NCBI GenBank assembly: GCA_030159075.1
Contig: BROG01000441.1
Location: 124,001 to 188,000, forward strand
From: Atrina japonica
Taxonomy: Eukaryota; Mollusca; Bivalvia; Pterioida; Pinnidae
DNA length: 64,000 nt
Direction of reading: 5' to 3'
Shown: piece by piece, positions 60,595-64,000 of the stretch
Layout: each line of letters opens with the position of its first letter
How positions within the stretch are numbered: the first letter of the stretch is position 1
Translations under genes and position numbers: made by a program
The notes under the pieces: generated by a model
Seen by the model: the letters and a program-made list of their open reading frames with translations, nothing else
Told to the model about the DNA's origin: nothing
Databases searched by the model: none

Positions 60595-61504
60595 AATCTC
60601 ACATAATTGTGTTCTATACAGCCAAAATCATGCAATAGCCAGCTACTGGTCCCCAACCAGTATAGCAAAATAGATAGATTTTTGTGCTTTATACCAAAAG
60701 AAATATATACCTGTATATATATTTATACACTGATGATCCAATATTGATGTTGTTTTTTATTTTTCTCTATATATATTATTTAAACCCAAAATTTTTCAGA
60801 TGCAGGTCATCTCTTAATCATTTTTGACAAAATTTATACCATACATTGTACAACTAAAATATCTAATAGTTTCATTGTTTTTTCTTTGTAATGTTCAAAA
60901 TTTTTGTTTTCCAGATTCATCAATTTTGACATAAAATTAATTTCTTTATGTCACAATTCCCTATTTACATATATTAAAAAGAAACATTGAAACTTTGTAT
61001 ACTGCAAAAATCGTACTATGAAGCAACCTGATGAGAATTATCACAAAACAAACACAACATTAATCACTATTAAAAAGTGAATATTGTACTGAAATTAAAT
61101 AGGAAATTATTTTGTGATAGCTCATTTTAAAGAGAAAAATGAATTTCTAAATGAAATATAATTGAATCTCGTTATCTCAAAATTCATGGGACCATCCATA
61201 CTTTGAGATATCTGGAATTCAAGGTAAAAGAAATTTTGCTTTCAAAAATCTCTTTTGGACAGTGAATACATTTTCTCAAGCAATTACTTAATTTGAATTG
61301 GATGAAAATGATTATTAATTACCGTTTAACCCAAGTATAATAAATTGTTTGTGTTTTACAAGTAAACATGTAATTAATAACAATGCTGTTGCTAACAAAA
61401 AAGTAAACCTCGAAAGGTAATTTTGAAATAAAAAGTGTTTTTCAATATTAATATTATGATACTTCAGACTGGAAATTTATTTTGATATAAGCAAAATTTT
61501 TAGA

Positions 61505-62986
61505 TACCGTATTCGGCCGTGTATAATCCGCACTCTTTTCACTCTAAAATTTGTCTCAGGCATGGGGGTGCGGATAATACAGTACTACAGAATCTTAGGA
61601 CATTTTTTTCCGCAGGAACTACTGCATGAGATTTGATGTGGGTGGTAAGCTTTTTCGTAATAACGATGTACGAGTCAATGTATATCATCATTTATGTCTA
61701 CAGTGACGGTTAATAAATCAATAAATGAATCTTGTTGTCTTTTATTTTTTGTGTGTTTCAGTTTACAAATAGGCTAGACTACACAGGCACTTGTGTAATG
61801 CAATCCCTTGATTGAGGGTGTTGTGATCGGTGGATTGCATAACGCAAGTGCCTGTGCAAGGCTAGCCTAGTTGCGATGAAACAGAATAGTACAGTACCTG
61901 TTGCTTATCTTCATCATGAAGTTTTGTTATTATTGAAAAATAAAACAATCTCAACAAGAATTCTAATAATTATTTCACGCTGGTAGCGAACAGCCATGTT
62001 GTAACTGTAAATGAGGGGGCTGAATGGAAGAGCAAATATGTAGTATCTTGTAGTTTCGTATTTTATGTAGTTTTGCGTTGTTTGTTTTGAGACGATGACT
62101 ATACATTAATAAATAAAACAATGTTTTCTGGGTGTTTTGTTCTGTGGAGGAATGTTATTTTACACATTTCGTACAAAAGGTATATACCAGTAACTCTCTT
62201 ACTACCGTACATCTACAGTGTAGTACTAAGTTATGGAACATGCTAATTATACAGGTAAGTACGATGAGTTAATTTTAAATTGAAAATATGATAAAAGGTG
62301 TGTAAAATAACACAATGCCACACCAAGGTAATTAATGTTTGTAGTATATGTCTCCATTCATAATCAATGATGCGTGTAACAGACAACAGTATACTTGGAT
62401 CTGTATATATATCCCTTTGTTTCAATAATTACGCTATACACGCGCGTATTCTGGATATATAGATCGCTTGTGTACAAGTGCTCTCCGCTAATTAAAATTG
62501 TTACAAACTTTTATGTCGCCGATTTCCGCAAATATAATATCTATTTCAAATGTTGTTCTAATACATACTATTAATTAAATATATAGGCTACCACGTCAGC
62601 AAAAGCAAATGATTGCGCTGTAATTAACGGAATGTAATTTTACAAAGACTTCGACTGATGTTTTGATATTTCTTTTGTTATTTATTTCAAATCATTAATT
62701 TGCTTATCATATCCCTTATCTAATATCTCGAATATATATATATCTATAATAAATATTTATCTATTTCTTCCAAATACCGATCTGCGAATTTTGAAAATAT
62801 TTCCGATCGTCATACTGCACTTATACACAATAATAATCAATCTCGCCGACGATTTTCGGCCATACGGCCGTGGAAAATAGTCAACGCGGATTATACGCAC
62901 GAAGTCCTTTTTTCTCCGAGTTCTGATGCTGAAATGGGGGGTGCGGATAATACGTAAATGCGGATTATACACGGCCGAATACGGTA
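61505..62986. mobile_element. 1.48 kb TA-flanked element with 26-bp perfect TIRs
   Basis: The left TIR starts at 61507 (CCGTATTCGGCCGTGTATAA + TCCGCA) and its exact inverse ends at 62984. TA flanks both sides. Sub-terminal 'ggggtgcggataatac' occurs at both ends (61566-61582 and 62938-62953) in direct orientation, and a further 'cgcggattatacgcacg' lies at 62885-62901. The left third contains a long imperfect hairpin (61765-61866). Minus-strand codons at 62757-63041 read partly across the TIR and show no transposase motif. It looks like a non-autonomous Tc1/mariner- or pogo-type element. Confidence 0.85.
61765..61866. repeat. Imperfect palindrome inside the TA-flanked element
   Basis: The left arm 'aggctagactacacaggcacttgtgtaatgcaatcc' faces a right arm whose inverse is 'aggctagccttgcacaggcacttgcgttatgcaatcc'. 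The arms are about 36 bp with few mismatches, and the loop is about 28 bp. Confidence 0.9.
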
Positions 62987-63024
62987 AAAACTTTGTCAGG
63001 TCCAACTTCTCAACTTTGAAATAA

Positions 63025-63300
63025 TACTGCATTCGACCCATTAAGCAACCATGTCCCTATAAGCGCCCCTCCACCCTTTTTATTTTGCATATAATCAAGA
63101 AAATTTTCTAGCTGGTTGTCATTGAGATGTAGACCTATATATTAATAGGTGTCCTCTGTAATAACTACAACTTCACCACTGTGCCTTATAAAAAATTAAC
63201 TGTTTTATGTCAATTTGACTATTAATTGGTCCCATTAAGCGCCCACCCTTTTTTACTGATTTTTGTAGCACAATGGAATCTTAATGGGTTAAATACAGTA
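63025..63300. mobile_element. 'CCCATTAAGCGCCC' MITE, complete copy
   Basis: The left end is TACTGCATTCGACCCATTAA and the inverse of the right end is TACTGTATTTAACCCATTAA. Sub-terminal 'tccctataagcgcccctccaccctttt' and 'ggtcccattaagcgcccaccctttttt' repeat the signature. It is the sister of 11040-11322. It lies 39 bp from the end of the TA-flanked element. Confidence 0.82.
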
Positions 63301-64000
63301 ACCGTAACAATCCACTTTAAATAAAGAAAAATAAAAGTTGCATCAATTTGGCACAACACTGTATATAAATAAAACAACCACAAAAATACTCTAACAAACA
63401 AACAAAAACCTAGAACAAACACTAAATCACAATTATTTGCTACCAATTAATCACATTCCACTGAATTTTTGACTTAATTTGTTTCTTTTTTCCAATCTGT
63501 TTTCAATAAAAAATATACATCTAGCAGTTTACAATGCATCAATTCACTCATCTACATGCATGTGAAGTCTTCCAAACCACAGTGTATAATTGGTTATTTC
63601 CACAAAACAGATCCTTCAATTTGTTGAACTTGAAATTCCAATTTAAAAACATTCAAAAGTTGAAAACTCCACAAGCAAATGAGACGTTGCATTGAGAATT
63701 TCACTATGACGCAAGTAAGTTCCAAGTTTGATGTTTCTTGAATGCCTGGAAACCAAAGTGAGAATCTACATTGTACATATAGCTTATATCCAGTCCAGGA
63801 GTACAAAAGTGGGAGATATTCCAAGAAGAAACAGGATCTTTATGTTCCAAAAGTCAGATCAATACAGCATCCCAAAAGAATTTATGTTGTATAAAAACAT
63901 GTTAATATCAATAAATGGAAATAAACTATGTTAATTGCTCAAGAGCAAATGTGGTCAATTGGGAGAGGAAAGGAGCAGGAAAATGCCAATCATTATTACT

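Larger units (their letters stand above)
30353..64000 (-). other. CASK 5' intron(s), repeat-rich, partial
   Basis: If transcription of CASK starts beyond 64000, this whole stretch is intronic. It carries two unexplained open blocks (38328-38465, 55741-55989) and many repeats, listed separately. I recognise nothing in these parts: 31130-32110, 32700-33700, 34990-35950, 37810-38320, 38480-40860, 41050-42320 (except 41518-41575, a SINE B body fragment), 43870-44480, 45070-46720, 50860-52030, 52430-53200, 54550-55735, 56000-56780, 57950-58520, 58700-59710, 59920-60055, 60600-61500 and 63305-64000. Block 30545-30930 repeats 'ggcc(a/t)aatatgg' several times and may be a decayed element. Confidence 0.6.

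Noticed and set aside
62757..63041. A 94-codon basic open frame (possible transposase piece)
   Set aside because: It crosses the element's TIR and TA border into flanking sequence and has no DDE or helix-turn-helix signature.

Overview
The window looks like nuclear DNA of an animal, most likely a bivalve mollusc. It is AT-rich, has no compact operon-like coding, and carries dispersed repeats that I associate with bivalve introns: 'gcccaagagggcctc...ctcacctgag' elements, 'ggggccataactc' modules, tRNA-headed SINEs and many short minisatellites. The taxon is inferred from repeat style only. Scallop or another pteriomorph is plausible but not proven.

One gene can be read with confidence. Six exons on the minus strand (30352 down to 1580) encode the middle of CASK/LIN-2, a membrane-associated guanylate kinase scaffold. 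In transcription order they are 30352-30275, 29782-29696, 8278-8087, 4877-4799, 3393-3308 and 1648-1580. They join in a consistent phase (0,0,0,0,1,0) into 197 codons. These cover the last part of the first L27 domain, the second L27 domain, the linker and the whole PDZ domain. The SH3, hook and guanylate-kinase exons must lie beyond position 1. The CaM-kinase-like domain and most of the first L27 domain must lie beyond 64000, or I failed to recognise them.

Upstream of 30352 there are 33.6 kb with no recognisable CASK exon. Two minus-strand open blocks there have good splice donors and phase-0 ends: 38465-38328 (46 codons) and 55989-55741 (83 codons, ATG in an ACCATGG context). They are candidates for an alternative 5' end of CASK or for a nested gene. 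I do not recognise either protein.

The rest is intron filled with repeats. There are about a dozen minisatellites (17-63 bp units), two SINE families with tRNA-like heads, a TTAA-flanked ~90 bp MITE family (eight copies), a family of ~'TACAGTGGAACCT...' MITEs, a ~280 bp 'CCCATTAAGCGCCC' MITE, and a 1.48 kb TA-flanked element with 26-bp terminal inverted repeats. Several arrays appear to have grown from functional or mobile sequence: the 36-bp array next to the PDZ-exon acceptor, the 30-bp array that repeats a SINE tRNA head, and the 33-bp array that repeats a MITE end. Long open frames inside these arrays are artefacts of unit lengths divisible by three.
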